A stretch of 64,000 nucleotides of DNA, taken from DAOUAT01 sp964551735 (GTDB lineage: Bacteria > Chloroflexota > Anaerolineae > CG2-30-64-16). Location: NCBI GenBank assembly GCA_964551735.1, contig CAZKEF010000015.1, positions 68,562 to 132,561 of the forward strand, written 5' to 3'. Numbering within the stretch: position 1 is the stretch's first letter; each line of letters starts with the position of its first letter. This document shows, one piece after another, positions 24,911 through 34,798 of this stretch. The position numbers and the translations under genes are program-made. The notes under the pieces are model-generated. The model ran no database searches. It was not told the origin of the DNA and was given only the letters and a program-made list of their open reading frames with translations.

Positions 24911-27139
24911 ATGTTGGTGCGTGATGTGGCACAGCGGATGAGGGTCTTTCAAGAACTGGCAGCCCTCTACGAAACTTCGCTAGCGGTTAATTCACAACTT
25001 GACCTTTCTGCACTCCTGGCGACGATCGTCGAACGATCTGCGGAATTGCTGGACGCGCCGATGGGGGGCCTCTATTTGATGTTACCCGATGGCGAAACCC
25101 TGGAGCTTGCTTATGGCTATCGGCTGCCCGCAGGCGTCGTTGGTACGCGTCTGCGCTTGGGCGAGGGGTTATCGGGCAAGGTCGCGTTGACAGGTCGCCC
25201 GGTGCTTGTGGAGGATTACAGCGCCTGGCTTGGTCGCGCGACTGTCTATGAGGGTGCGTTTTTCCGTCGGGTCATCGGCGTTCCGCTTCAGGTGCGCGGG
25301 CGGGTGATCGGTGTGATCAACGTGACAGACGACGAACGTATCGGCCCGTTTTCCGAAGACGAGGTGTGGTTGGTTGGCCTCTTTGCCGATCAGGCCGCTG
25401 TGGCTATCGAAAACGCCCGGCTGTATACGGAGACTCGCCGCCGCGGCGCTATCCTGGAAGCTGTGGCGCAGGTTAGCGAGGGGTTGGTGCGCAGCGGGGA
25501 TCCGCGCTCCCATCTGCCGGATATGCTTGCCCGCCTGGGACTGGCCGTGGGTGTTGACCGCGCTTACATCTTTGAGAACCACGCAGCGGCCGATGGCGCC
25601 CTCCTGACAAGCCAGCTATGCGAGTGGTGTGCGCCGGGCGCGCAGCCACAAGTTGACAATCCGGAGTTGCAGAACCTGCCATATTTGGCCGGCGGTCTGG
25701 GCCGTTTGTTGGGACAACTTAGCTCGGGAAAGCCGTTCTGTGAGCTCACCCGCAACATGGACGGGCCGGAACGGGTACATATGACAGCGCAGCAGATTTG
25801 CTCTCTGGCCGTGGTGCCCATTTTCAGCCATACCGGCTGGTGGGGTTTCCTGGGGTTCGATGATTGTCATAAGGAGCGTATCTGGTCTAGCGCTGAGATC
25901 GAAGCGTTGCGGAGTTGTGCGGGCATCCTCGGAGCAGCCATCGCCCGGCATCACATTGACACCATCGAGCGGGAGCAGCGCACGTTAGCAGAGGCGCTTC
26001 GTGATACAGCATTGGCGCTGACAAGCACCATGGACCTGGATGAACTGCTGGAACGGATCCTGGCAAACGTGGGACGGGTTGTGCCCTGCGATGCTGCCGA
26101 CATCATCTTTATCGAGGATGGTGTGACCACCATGGTTGCCTCCATTGGCTATGCTGAGCGGGGCATCAGAGCAACCATGCACGCGCATCGGTTCTCGATT
26201 CACGACACGCCTAACATACGATGGATGATCGCAACCCAGCAGCCCTTGCTGGTCGCCGACGTGCGTAGTTATCCCGGTTGGATAGATACACCGGCTTCAC
26301 ACTGGATCCGCTCCTATGTGGCGGCGCCTATCCTGACGAAGGGGCGCGTCATTGGTTTTGTTAATTTGAACAGCACCCAGCCTGACTTCTTCACACCGCA
26401 GCACGCCGAGCGTTTGCAGAGCTTCGCCGGGCAGGCTGCGGCTGCAATTAATAACGCACAACTTGTCCAGGCGGTGACCCGGAATGCCGCCGAGATACGG
26501 CGCCTATCAACCCAACATATCATCGCCCAGGAAGGAGAGCGCAAACGTATCGCGCAGGAACTGCACGATGAAATGGGGCAGGCGCTCACGGCAATCCGCC
26601 TTGATTTAGAGGCCGTCACCAGGGCGCTTGCCCCCGAAACGCCATCGCGGACTCGTCAGCGGCTGACTGAGGCCACTTGGCTGGTTGAAGAGCTTCTGAC
26701 ACAAATCCGGGATTTGGCGCTGGCGTTGCGGCCCGGTATGTTGGATGATCTGGGCATCGTGCCAACCTTAAGCTGGTATCTGACCGAGTATGCGCAGCGT
26801 ACGGGAGTGAAATGCACCCTGGACGCTGCCAGCCTGTCTGAGAGGCTGCCAGCAGAAGTGGAGCTTGTGCTGTACCGGATCGTGCAGGAGGCCCTCACCA
26901 ATTCGGCTCGGCATGCTGACGCCGGTCATGTCAATGTGTGCCTGAGCTTTCAGCCCGGCATTATCAGAGCAACCGTCGAGGATGATGGCCGTGGGTTCGA
27001 AGCGCGGCAGGGCGGGCTGGGCCTTCTGGGCATGCAAGAGCGCGCTGAGACGTTGGGCGGCCGGGTTGAGATTCAGTCCCGCCCAGGTGCAGGCACGCGG
27101 GTGACAGTGACTATCCCACTGCCAGGATCGGAAAGATGA
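24911..27139 (+). CDS. Cytoplasmic triple-GAF sensor histidine kinase (NarL type)
   Basis: About 742 residues with no membrane segment or signal peptide, so it senses an internal cue. Three GAF domains come in order: about residues 15-175 (ENARLYTETRRRG at the exit), 185-350 and 360-520 (AINNAQLVQAVTRN at the exit). A HisKA_3 domain follows, with phospho-acceptor His552 in RIAQELHDEMGQALTAIRLD. The HATPase domain has NSARHADAGHV, VEDDGRGF and GLGLLGMQERAETLGG. ATG 24911 with AGGGAG upstream is preferred to GTG 24905. The stop overlaps the regulator start (ATGA). Confidence 0.9.
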   Translation: MLVRDVAQRMRVFQELAALYETSLAVNSQLDLSALLATIVERSAELLDAPMGGLYLMLPDGETLELAYGYRLPAGVVGTRLRLGEGLSGKVALTGRPVLVEDYSAWLGRATVYEGAFFRRVIGVPLQVRGRVIGVINVTDDERIGPFSEDEVWLVGLFADQAAVAIENARLYTETRRRGAILEAVAQVSEGLVRSGDPRSHLPDMLARLGLAVGVDRAYIFENHAAADGALLTSQLCEWCAPGAQPQVDNPELQNLPYLAGGLGRLLGQLSSGKPFCELTRNMDGPERVHMTAQQICSLAVVPIFSHTGWWGFLGFDDCHKERIWSSAEIEALRSCAGILGAAIARHHIDTIEREQRTLAEALRDTALALTSTMDLDELLERILANVGRVVPCDAADIIFIEDGVTTMVASIGYAERGIRATMHAHRFSIHDTPNIRWMIATQQPLLVADVRSYPGWIDTPASHWIRSYVAAPILTKGRVIGFVNLNSTQPDFFTPQHAERLQSFAGQAAAAINNAQLVQAVTRNAAEIRRLSTQHIIAQEGERKRIAQELHDEMGQALTAIRLDLEAVTRALAPETPSRTRQRLTEATWLVEELLTQIRDLALALRPGMLDDLGIVPTLSWYLTEYAQRTGVKCTLDAASLSERLPAEVELVLYRIVQEALTNSARHADAGHVNVCLSFQPGIIRATVEDDGRGFEARQGGLGLLGMQERAETLGGRVEIQSRPGAGTRVTVTIPLPGSER

Positions 27140-27792
27140 GCAAGATCAGAGTTCTTTTGGCCGACGATCACACCATCCTTCGTAAAGGGCTACGTTCACT
27201 ATTGGAAGATGAGGCTGACATTGACGTGGTAGCTGAGGCGCGAGACGGGGTGGAGACGCTGGACAGGGCGGGACAGTTACGTCCCGATGTCATTCTGATG
27301 GATATCACCATGCCTGACATTAACGGCCTGGAAGCGACCCGGCAGATAGTCAAGAGTCAGCCGAATGTACGCGTCGTCATGCTCACCATGCACGAAAACG
27401 ATGCGTATATTCAGCAAGCTTTGCGGGCCGGCGCTGCCGGTTATGTTGTCAAACAGGCAGCCGTGACAGAACTGGTTGCCGCAGTTCGCGCGGTTTATCG
27501 AGGGGATTTCTATCTGAGCCCATCTGTGTCGCGCAAATTGGTCAACTGGTTTGTTCAGCAAGCCGATCCACCCCAAGATGACCCCTACTGGCGATTGACC
27601 GATCGTGAGCGCCAGGTGCTGTCGCTGATCGCGCAAGGTGATACGACGCGAGAAATCGCCAGAAAGCTCTATGTCAGTATGAAGACAGTCGAGACCCATC
27701 GTATGCATCTTATGAAGAAGCTCAATCTGCACACTGTAGCGGACCTTACTCGCTACGCGGTGCACAAAGATCTCATCCCGATGGGTAGGTGA
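27136..27792 (+). CDS. NarL/LuxR-family response regulator
   Basis: 218 residues. The receiver domain has acidic pair DD (10-11), phospho-acceptor Asp56 (VILMDITMPDING) and Lys106 (YVVKQA). The C-terminal LuxR helix-turn-helix reads LTDRERQVLSLIAQGDTTRE, then KLYVSMKTVETHR. It is the cognate partner of the preceding kinase by four-base overlap. The likely target is its own promoter or the divergent protease, whose promoters carry inverted repeats. Confidence 0.92.
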   Translation: MSKIRVLLADDHTILRKGLRSLLEDEADIDVVAEARDGVETLDRAGQLRPDVILMDITMPDINGLEATRQIVKSQPNVRVVMLTMHENDAYIQQALRAGAAGYVVKQAAVTELVAAVRAVYRGDFYLSPSVSRKLVNWFVQQADPPQDDPYWRLTDRERQVLSLIAQGDTTREIARKLYVSMKTVETHRMHLMKKLNLHTVADLTRYAVHKDLIPMGR

Positions 27793-27849
27793 ACACACTG
27801 TCGAACACAGGTTGTCCGGTCCGTAACCTTGGCGCCAGTGGCGATCGGT

Positions 27850-30654
27850 TCAGCGCGTCGGTGCGTTCAGTAGTAGCGGCAGGTAAATGGGCGAAAACAT
27901 AGACGGCCCGTCCGAACCAATCGCGCGTTTACACGCATCGATCCGCACGTCGTCAAGATACATCCACGTGCGCGGCCCCGCGCTGATGTCGTCGTTGTAA
28001 ACCTCGAAGTATAACACCAGGCTTTGGCCGCGATAGGCGGTCAGGTCGAATTGGGCCAGGCGCCACCCCCCGGTGTTCGCCAGCATCTTGGTCAGCGTCT
28101 TCACCATCGCGTAGGTGCCTGGCCTGAGCAAAAGTACGCGCTGGAAATCGGCGTTGCCCGTGGTGGCCGCGGCGCCCGGCCAGTACCAGAAGCTCAGGTT
28201 GATGCCGTCGGTGTCCGTGGGTAGGTTTACCGTCTGGTAGGCAGTGGAGTAGCTGGCGCCCGCCAGGACCTGCTCGTCCAACAGGTTCGTATTCTCCAAT
28301 CCTGACGCAGCGGCTCCTTCGCCTGCGGTCATCACCGGCGTAACCCCCAGGCGGCCGGCGCGCAGGCCACTGCGCACGACTGCCGTCGTGTAGCCACCGG
28401 GATTGGCGGTTTGCGCGAAGATCCAACTGCTATTGGCCTCGAAGCCGCCGTTGCCAACGTGCTCCGTGCATGCTGTCACCGGCGTGGCGGTGGGCGTTGG
28501 CGTGGCGGTTGGCGTCACGGGCGCGGGCGTCGCTGTCAGTGTGGGGGATGGCGTGGGTGTCTCGGTGACGGCCGGCGGGGTGCTCGTCGCGGTCGGGGGG
28601 GCAGAAGGCGCGCACGGGAACGCGCTGACATCGTCTACATGGAGCCAAGTGCGCGGCGCGGCCGCGGTGTTGTCGTTGTAGACCTCGAAGTAGAGCACCA
28701 CGCTCTGGCCGCGGTAGGGCGTCAGGTCGAAGGACACCTGCTGCCATGTTGTCGCGTTCGCCAACAGCTTCACCACTGTCGCCAACAAACTGTAGCTGCC
28801 GGGCTTCAGCAGGAGCACGCGCTGGAAATCGGCGTTTCCCCCGGTCGCGTCCGTGCCGGGGCGCAGCCAAAACGACAAGGTGGGGGTGGTGGCGTCCGCC
28901 GGGATAGTGATGGTTTGGTAAGCGGTGGAGTAGCTGGCCCCCAGCGGCGCCAACTCGCCGAGCAGGTTGCTGCGGCTGCCCGTCAGCTCGGCGGCGCCAT
29001 AGACCGTTTCGCCTTCGGTTGTGGCGGACGGCGCGATACCCAGCCGCGCGGAGCGAGCTCCGGTGTGCGCCTGCGCGGTGCTGTAGCCGCCTGGGGTCGC
29101 GGTGGCGGCGAAGATCCAGGCTGCTGTCGCCTCGAACCCGCCGTTGGCCACCAGGTCTGCACAGGCCGGCGGGGGTGTGGCTGTGCGGGTCGCTGTGGCG
29201 GTGGGCGCCGGCCCCGTGTAGAGGCCCGCGGCCTCGGCCACGGTTGCCAGCGCGGTGCGAGTTGTGCGCGCCACGTACTCCAGGTTCACCCGCCCCAGCC
29301 GGTCGCCGGTGTTGTGGTACCAGGGGTTGCGGTCGCGCGGGATGGCGTCGTCGAAGAAGTTCTCGATCGCCATGAAGGACGCGTAGCCGTAATCCCAGAA
29401 GGATGCGTGGTCGGAGAAGCGGCTGGCGGTGCTCTGCTTGACCTCCAGTCGCAAGCCCTGGCTGTAGCTCTGATTCGCCGTGACGAAGCGGTCGGCCAGG
29501 TCAATCGAGTTGGCGCGTGTGCCGCTGTGAACCTCTAGCGTGCGGTCCCCGTCACTGTCCCAGCCGATCATGTCCAGGTTGATGAAGCCCATCACCTGTG
29601 CGCCGGCCGTACTCAGGTTGCGCGCGTAGACGATGCTGCCCCAGTGGCCTTGTTCCTCGCCGGAGAAGTGGACGAAGCGGATGGTGTCCCGGTAGCGTTG
29701 CTGGCTCAGGATGCTTGCCAGCACGAGGGTCGCGGCCGAGCCCGAGGCGTTGTCGTCCGCGCCCGGCGCCAGGCTGTAGGGGGATTCCGAGGTGTCGTCG
29801 AAGTGCCCCCCCACCAGCCAGATGCGCTCTGGATTCACCGTGCCTCGCAATTCTGCCACCACGTTGCGGCCCGAATAGCTGCCGTAGGTCCAGTTGGCAT
29901 AAGCCACCGGCAGGCCCAGGGTGACATAACGCTGTGATAGATACTTCTCGGCGTTGCGGATGGCCGAGGCGAAGGTGTAGCGTGTGGCCAGGGTGACGTA
30001 GGCGCCGTCAATGGCCGCGGGTCGCTCGCCGCTCAGGTCAGCAATGACGTCCGCGATGGCTGTGGCGCTGACCTGGTCCAACATGGCGGCGATGGTCGGG
30101 TCGGCTGCGGCGGACGCGCGCGCGGCTGTGGCCGGTTGTGCCGCGAGCGGCAAGGGATCGGGCGGGATCAGGGCCAGGCTGATGCCGGCGGCAGGTAGGG
30201 TTTCCAGCAGGCCCGCCTCGTTCCCCGCGGGCGCCGCCAGTACGAGCTGCCACGCGTCGGCGTAGAGGATCCGGCCGAAGTGAGCAGCCTGCTCCTCTGC
30301 GCCGGGTGCCTGGGCATCCACAAAATAATAGACCTGCCCCGTCGTATCGGCGTGCAGTAGCTCTGCCGGAATGCCGGCCGCGGCTGCGTCCACCGGCAGG
30401 GTTGCCGGGCCGCTCGCCAGGTAGCGCTCCGGCCCGTCGGCATAAAGCGCGGCGTGGACGACAGCCGGCAGCCCGGTCAGCGCAGGCACTTGCTCAAGCG
30501 CCGGGCTCAACAGGAAGAGCTGCGGACCGAACGCGCCGCTGGTAACCGCATCGGGGTCCGCGGCAGTGACGGGCCACTGCATCGCGGGCAAAATGCCGGC
30601 CAGGCACACGATGAGCAGTAATGTAACCCTGAACAGACGATGGCGCGCACGCAT
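27850..30654 (-). CDS. Secreted M28 aminopeptidase with two repeated C-terminal domains and a YLPLLLN tail
   Basis: About 934 residues with a signal peptide (LFRVTLLLIVCLAGILPAM). The M28 di-zinc motifs are all present: VGGHFDDTS, GADDNASGSA, SGEEQGHWGS, NLDMIGWD and DHASFWDYG. Then come two copies of a jelly-roll-like domain opening NGGFEA and closing with an LYFEVYN.. segment, joined by a Thr/Pro-rich linker (TPTATPTPTATP). The chain ends SPIYLPLLLNAPTR. ATG 30654 follows AGGAGG; the reading to 30819 is not needed. The protein is exported and probably trims peptides outside the cell; the tail is like that of many secreted Chloroflexota proteins. Confidence 0.9.
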   Translation of the reverse strand: MRARHRLFRVTLLLIVCLAGILPAMQWPVTAADPDAVTSGAFGPQLFLLSPALEQVPALTGLPAVVHAALYADGPERYLASGPATLPVDAAAAGIPAELLHADTTGQVYYFVDAQAPGAEEQAAHFGRILYADAWQLVLAAPAGNEAGLLETLPAAGISLALIPPDPLPLAAQPATAARASAAADPTIAAMLDQVSATAIADVIADLSGERPAAIDGAYVTLATRYTFASAIRNAEKYLSQRYVTLGLPVAYANWTYGSYSGRNVVAELRGTVNPERIWLVGGHFDDTSESPYSLAPGADDNASGSAATLVLASILSQQRYRDTIRFVHFSGEEQGHWGSIVYARNLSTAGAQVMGFINLDMIGWDSDGDRTLEVHSGTRANSIDLADRFVTANQSYSQGLRLEVKQSTASRFSDHASFWDYGYASFMAIENFFDDAIPRDRNPWYHNTGDRLGRVNLEYVARTTRTALATVAEAAGLYTGPAPTATATRTATPPPACADLVANGGFEATAAWIFAATATPGGYSTAQAHTGARSARLGIAPSATTEGETVYGAAELTGSRSNLLGELAPLGASYSTAYQTITIPADATTPTLSFWLRPGTDATGGNADFQRVLLLKPGSYSLLATVVKLLANATTWQQVSFDLTPYRGQSVVLYFEVYNDNTAAAPRTWLHVDDVSAFPCAPSAPPTATSTPPAVTETPTPSPTLTATPAPVTPTATPTPTATPVTACTEHVGNGGFEANSSWIFAQTANPGGYTTAVVRSGLRAGRLGVTPVMTAGEGAAASGLENTNLLDEQVLAGASYSTAYQTVNLPTDTDGINLSFWYWPGAAATTGNADFQRVLLLRPGTYAMVKTLTKMLANTGGWRLAQFDLTAYRGQSLVLYFEVYNDDISAGPRTWMYLDDVRIDACKRAIGSDGPSMFSPIYLPLLLNAPTR

Positions 30655-31068
30655 GGCTCGCCTCCTGAGAAAGGTTGCATAGAAGATGACGCTGCTTGCG
30701 GCAAGAGGTGACGCGATTCGATGGTCGGCGCCGGGGCCATACCTACGGGGTCCGGCGTGGTGGCGTCGTGCGCGCTGGTTATGAGATTGATGATCCCCGA
30801 CAGTGCGGAGGCCATCCACTGCTACGAAGGCAACACCATGATTTCGCCTTCATGAAAGCCCCGCGCGACGCGTGCACCACCGGATCGTCCTCGAGGATGG
30901 TAAGCCGTCTGCCCACCCCGAATGACCGCTAGAGACCCCGGGCCGCGTTCACTCGTTCGCTTCCTGTATTGCGGATTGCGTACTGCGGATTGCATCGGTT
31001 GTATCATCTCAATAATGGCGGGCCGTGTATGCGGGGGTTCGTCAGCCGTCAACTCAGCAGGTGTATCC
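30655..31068. other. 414-base intergenic region, no gene recognised
   Basis: Lies between two divergent genes and must hold both promoters, but I find no convincing -35/-10 pair. It contains TTGCGGATTGCGTACTGCGGATTGC (about 30966-30992), a member of the short GCGTACTGCG-type repeats. The open frames across it have no protein-like composition and no ribosome site. Confidence 0.5.
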
Positions 31069-32154
31069 GTGACAAAACCTATCCGTCTTCTCGACTTGGG
31101 CCTGGTGTCCCCGATCCGTTCGCAAACCATTTACCACGCGGTCGGCCACGCGATGACCGCCGAGACACCCGACACCATCATCCTGGTGGCCCCAGATCAC
31201 CCCTACGTCTGCATCGGCTACCACCAGGACCTGGAACGCGAGGTAGACCTGGACTATTGCCGCGCTCATGGCCTGCCGGTGGCGCGCCGCGAGGTGGGCG
31301 GGGGCGCGGTCTACCTGGACGCGGGGCAGCTTTTCGTGCAGTGGGTCTTCCATCGCCAGGCGCTGCCCGCCAGCCTGGACGAGAGGTTCGCGCTCTACAT
31401 CCGGCCGCTGGTGGAGACCTACCAGGCGTTCGGCGTTCCCGCCTATCATCGGCCGGTCAACGATATCCACGTGGCCGGCAAAAAGATCGGCGGCACCGGC
31501 GCGGCGCAGATGGGCGAGTCCGAAGTGCTGGTGGGCAGCCTGATGTTCACCTTCGCCAAGGCGACCATGGCCCGCGTGCTCAAAGTCTCGTCCGAAAAGA
31601 TGCGCGACAAGATTTTCGAGAGCCTGGCGCAGTACATGACCACCCTGGCCGAGCAGGTGAACCCGCTGCCCGACCGGAGCGTGGTGCGCGAGATCTACCT
31701 GGCGCGCGCCAGCGCTGCCCTGGGCCGGGAGATCGTGCCCGGCGCGCCGACCGCGACCGAGCTATCCCGCGCGGCCGAGCTGGACGAGCGCTTTGTTTCA
31801 GCTGAGTGGCTGTGTCAGAAGGGGAACTTGCGCCGGGCGGGGGTGAAGATCCACGAGGATGTGCATGTGGCTGAAGGGGCGTTCAAGGCGCCCGGCGGCC
31901 TGATTCGTGCCACGGTGCGGCCGCGCGAGGGGCGGGTGGATGGGCTGGAGCTGGCCGGTGACTTCACCGTGTTCCCGGCGGCCGCTGTCGGTGAATTGCA
32001 GGCAGGGGCCCTGGGCGCCAAACTGACCCGCGACACGCTGGCGGGCCGCTTCGCCGCAGCATATCGCGACCTGGCCATCCAGGCACCCGGCGTCACGCCG
32101 GAGCACCTGGCTGAGGCTGTGCTGGCTGCGACCGGCGCATCTGCCGGAGGTTGA
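31069..32154 (+). CDS. lplA: Lipoate-protein ligase A-type enzyme
   Basis: Attaches lipoate (or octanoate) to 2-oxoacid dehydrogenase E2 subunits and GcvH. The family motifs RREVGGGAVYLDAGQL and NDIHVAGKKIGGTGAAQ (the lysine is the lipoyl-AMP-binding residue) are clear. About 361 residues: the catalytic domain is followed by a C-terminal accessory domain (GVKIHEDVHVAEGAFKAPGG). GTG 31069 with CAGGTG upstream is chosen because the upstream frame to 30922 runs through repeat DNA. A strong hairpin follows the gene. Confidence 0.88.
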   Translation: MTKPIRLLDLGLVSPIRSQTIYHAVGHAMTAETPDTIILVAPDHPYVCIGYHQDLEREVDLDYCRAHGLPVARREVGGGAVYLDAGQLFVQWVFHRQALPASLDERFALYIRPLVETYQAFGVPAYHRPVNDIHVAGKKIGGTGAAQMGESEVLVGSLMFTFAKATMARVLKVSSEKMRDKIFESLAQYMTTLAEQVNPLPDRSVVREIYLARASAALGREIVPGAPTATELSRAAELDERFVSAEWLCQKGNLRRAGVKIHEDVHVAEGAFKAPGGLIRATVRPREGRVDGLELAGDFTVFPAAAVGELQAGALGAKLTRDTLAGRFAAAYRDLAIQAPGVTPEHLAEAVLAATGASAGG

Positions 32155-32201
32155 TCACGCTGGTGGTCGTCGAGAAAGCCACGATCCTCATCGGAATGAC
32201 C

Positions 32202-32237
32202 AAGGGCCGGCCGACGCTCCAGCGTCGGCCGGCCCTT
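32202..32237 (+). terminator. Strong hairpin downstream of lplA
   Basis: A perfect 16-bp stem (AAGGGCCGGCCGACGC and its complement), loop TCCA. It is followed only by GCTTCTTCG, a poor T-tract, so it may act on both strands or partly protect the 3' end. It lies 48 bases after the lplA stop and beyond the convergent slyD stop. Confidence 0.7.
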
Positions 32238-32341
32238 GCTTCTTCGTGCAGCACGCAACCGCAGCCGAGGCCGATAGCAGCACGTTCTTTACGAGGCTGA
32301 AGGGCTGCCTCGGTAAGCACCCGATGGCAGGTACCGATCAT

Positions 32342-32842
32342 TCAGTCGTGATGGTGTCCGTCGCCATGGACATGACCGTGCTCCAGTTCCTCCGCGGTCG
32401 CGGGGCGGACGTCCACCACCTGTACCTGGAAGTGGAGTGTTTCACCGGCAAGGGGGTGGTTGAAATCGAGCAGCACTTCATCGTCACGGATTTCGGTGAC
32501 GTAGGCCTCGTAAGTCTCACCCGACGAATCGTGGACGCCGACCGGGGTGCCCGGCAGCAGTTCATCGGTGGAGGGGAATGCGTCAATCGGTACAGCTTCG
32601 AACGCGTCCTCGTCATACGCACCGTAGCCATCTTCCGGCGCCAGGGTGAGAGAGGCCTGATCGCCCGCCCCCATGCCCATCAGCGCGTCCTCGAGCGCCG
32701 GCAAGAGCTGACCATGTCCGGCCAGGAAGCGTAACGGCATCCCGCCGCGCGTGGTTTCAAACATCGCGCCGTCGTCCAGGCTCAGCGTGTAGTCCATTGT
32801 TACGACCGTGTCCTTGGCAACGGTCAGCTTCGGTTCTGCCAT
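32342..32842 (-). CDS. slyD: FKBP-type peptidyl-prolyl isomerase, SlyD type
   Basis: About 166 residues. Seen: the FKBP core (VTMDYTLSLDDGAMFETT, LRFLAGHGQLLPALEDALMG), the inserted chaperone flap (GAYDEDAFEAVPIDAFP) and a His-rich tail (HGHVHGDGHHHD) expected to bind Ni2+ or Zn2+. SlyD proteins fold proteins and supply nickel to hydrogenase maturation in other bacteria; no hydrogenase is in view. ATG 32842 with AAGGAG is chosen over ATG 32953. Confidence 0.92.
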   Translation of the reverse strand: MAEPKLTVAKDTVVTMDYTLSLDDGAMFETTRGGMPLRFLAGHGQLLPALEDALMGMGAGDQASLTLAPEDGYGAYDEDAFEAVPIDAFPSTDELLPGTPVGVHDSSGETYEAYVTEIRDDEVLLDFNHPLAGETLHFQVQVVDVRPATAEELEHGHVHGDGHHHD

Positions 32843-32961
32843 AAGTGTTTGCTCCTTAGAGATTGGTGTCGAGGCGCGTTTCTTCGAACAAAGCGAAGGT
32901 CCCCCACTACCGCAGTCTGTACGCAGAAAGCAGGTCTGCGTTGAACACGCCAAACCCGCCC

Positions 32962-34767
32962 TTACCCGGCCAACCCTTCCGCTTCGGCTACCAGGCCCTC
33001 CAAAATCCCCAGCCCGCCGTGCCAGAAGCCAGGGTCGGTCAGGTCAACCCCCAGCGGGGCGGCGATGGCGTGTGGCCAATCGGAGCCGCCCTTGGACAAC
33101 ATCTCGATATAGGCCTCAGGGAAGTCTGCGCCCACCTGCTGGTAGCGGGCATAAAGCGCCAGCACCAGGAGCTCGCCGAACGCGTAAGCGTAGACATAAC
33201 CGGGCGTGCCGATGAAGTGGGGGACGTAACTCCACCACAGGCCGTAGTCGTCGGTCAGCGTCACGCTGTCGCCGAACATGGCCCGCTGGGTCTCCAGCCA
33301 CAGCTCGCTGAAGCGTTCCGTGGTCAGTTCGCCTTCGGCGCGCCGCGCGGTGTGGATAGCGTGCTCGAAGCGGTTCATGCTGATCTGGCGGAATGCAGTG
33401 GCAAAGGAGTCCTCGATCTTGGCGGTGAGCATGCCCAGGCGCACCTGCGGGTCGGTCTCGCGCGCCATCAGGTCCTGGAACACCAGCATCTCGCCGAACA
33501 CCGAGGCAGTCTCCGCGGTGGTGAGCGGTGTGTGCGCTTGCAGCATCCCACGCGGCCCCGATAGCTTCTGGTGGACGCCGTGGCCCAGCTCGTGGGCCAG
33601 GGTCATCACGTCCCTGGGTCGGGCCTCGTAGTTCAGCAGGATGTAGGGGTGGACCGAGGGCACGGTGCCGCTGCTGAACGCGCCGCCGTATTTTCCCGGG
33701 CGCGGGGGCGCGTCGATCCACCGCCGCTCGAAGAACCAGCCCGCGATCTCGGCCAGCCGTGGGTGGAACTTGCCGTAGGCGTTCAGCACGATCGTGCGCG
33801 CTTCGCCCCACGGGTAGTGCCGGTCGGCCGCAGGTAGGGGTGCGTAGCGATCGTAGTCGAACAGCTCGTCCAGGTCGAGGAGCCGGCGCTTCAGCCGATA
33901 GTAGCGCGCCACGATATCGTAGCGCGTAGTGACCGCGGCCACCAGGGCGTCCACGGTCGCGTCGTCCACCTGGTTTGACAGGTTGCGCGCGCTGATCCAG
34001 GTAGGATAGCGACGCAGCCGGTCGTCCGAGGCTTTGTCGGCCAGGACGGTGTTGAAGATGTAGGTGGTGGCCCGCTTGAGGTTCTTGAGCCCGGCAGTGA
34101 CGGATGCGGCCGCACGCCGTCGCAACGCGCGATCCGGCGCATACAGCTTGCCCAGCACCTGGTCACGGCCTAAGGTCTCGCCGTCCAACTCGTAACGCGC
34201 GGCCGCGTGGGTCTCGTCGAAGAAGCGATCCCAGGCATTGCGGCCGGTGACCGATTTCTCGGTCAGGATCTTCTCCTCCGGCTCGGTCAGCAGATAGGGC
34301 CGATAGAGCCGGACGATATCCAACCAGTGGCGGTACTTCGTCAGTTCCGGCGCGGCCAACCAGCCGGTCGCTACATCATCGGGGGTGTGCGCCAGCTCAA
34401 GCTCCAGGAAGACCAGCTTCTGGTTGAGCTGCGCGCCCCGCTCGTTGACGCGCTGCATCAGCGCCCCGCGCGCCGGATCCTCGGTGTTCTGCGTCCAGTT
34501 AAGCGACGCGAACGCGCCGGCCCGGCCTGCGCACTCGATCAGCGCCTCGTAACGGCTGATCATTTCGGCAACTTCGGCCGCGCTCAGGCTGGCGATCCGG
34601 CCGCGATACGCCGCGTCCAGCGCCTCGGCCTCCACGTCGGCCGCGTCCAGGTCGGCCAGCAGGCGCGGGTCGTCCATGCCCGCGTACAGGTCCGTCAGGT
34701 CCCAGGCGACGTTTTCCGCGCCGGTAGGGAGCTTGTCGGTTGCTCTGGTGGTATCGGTGTCTGTCAT
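32962..34767 (-). CDS. pepF: M3-family oligoendopeptidase F
   Basis: 601 residues, cytoplasmic, no signal peptide. The zinc site is TLAHELGHGVHQKLSG with the third ligand in TTAETASVFGEML. The N-terminal helical M3_N region begins WDLTDLYAGMDDPRL. It degrades short oligopeptides. Length and motifs are normal for the family. Confidence 0.92.
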   Translation of the reverse strand: MTDTDTTRATDKLPTGAENVAWDLTDLYAGMDDPRLLADLDAADVEAEALDAAYRGRIASLSAAEVAEMISRYEALIECAGRAGAFASLNWTQNTEDPARGALMQRVNERGAQLNQKLVFLELELAHTPDDVATGWLAAPELTKYRHWLDIVRLYRPYLLTEPEEKILTEKSVTGRNAWDRFFDETHAAARYELDGETLGRDQVLGKLYAPDRALRRRAAASVTAGLKNLKRATTYIFNTVLADKASDDRLRRYPTWISARNLSNQVDDATVDALVAAVTTRYDIVARYYRLKRRLLDLDELFDYDRYAPLPAADRHYPWGEARTIVLNAYGKFHPRLAEIAGWFFERRWIDAPPRPGKYGGAFSSGTVPSVHPYILLNYEARPRDVMTLAHELGHGVHQKLSGPRGMLQAHTPLTTAETASVFGEMLVFQDLMARETDPQVRLGMLTAKIEDSFATAFRQISMNRFEHAIHTARRAEGELTTERFSELWLETQRAMFGDSVTLTDDYGLWWSYVPHFIGTPGYVYAYAFGELLVLALYARYQQVGADFPEAYIEMLSKGGSDWPHAIAAPLGVDLTDPGFWHGGLGILEGLVAEAEGLAG

Positions 34768-34798
34768 ATGCTTCGATATCTCCGGTGCAAGGAACGCG

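Noticed and set aside
30507..31130. Minus-strand open frames upstream of the M28 gene
   Set aside because: No ribosome sites, composition unlike protein, and interrupted between the two frames; treated as intergenic.
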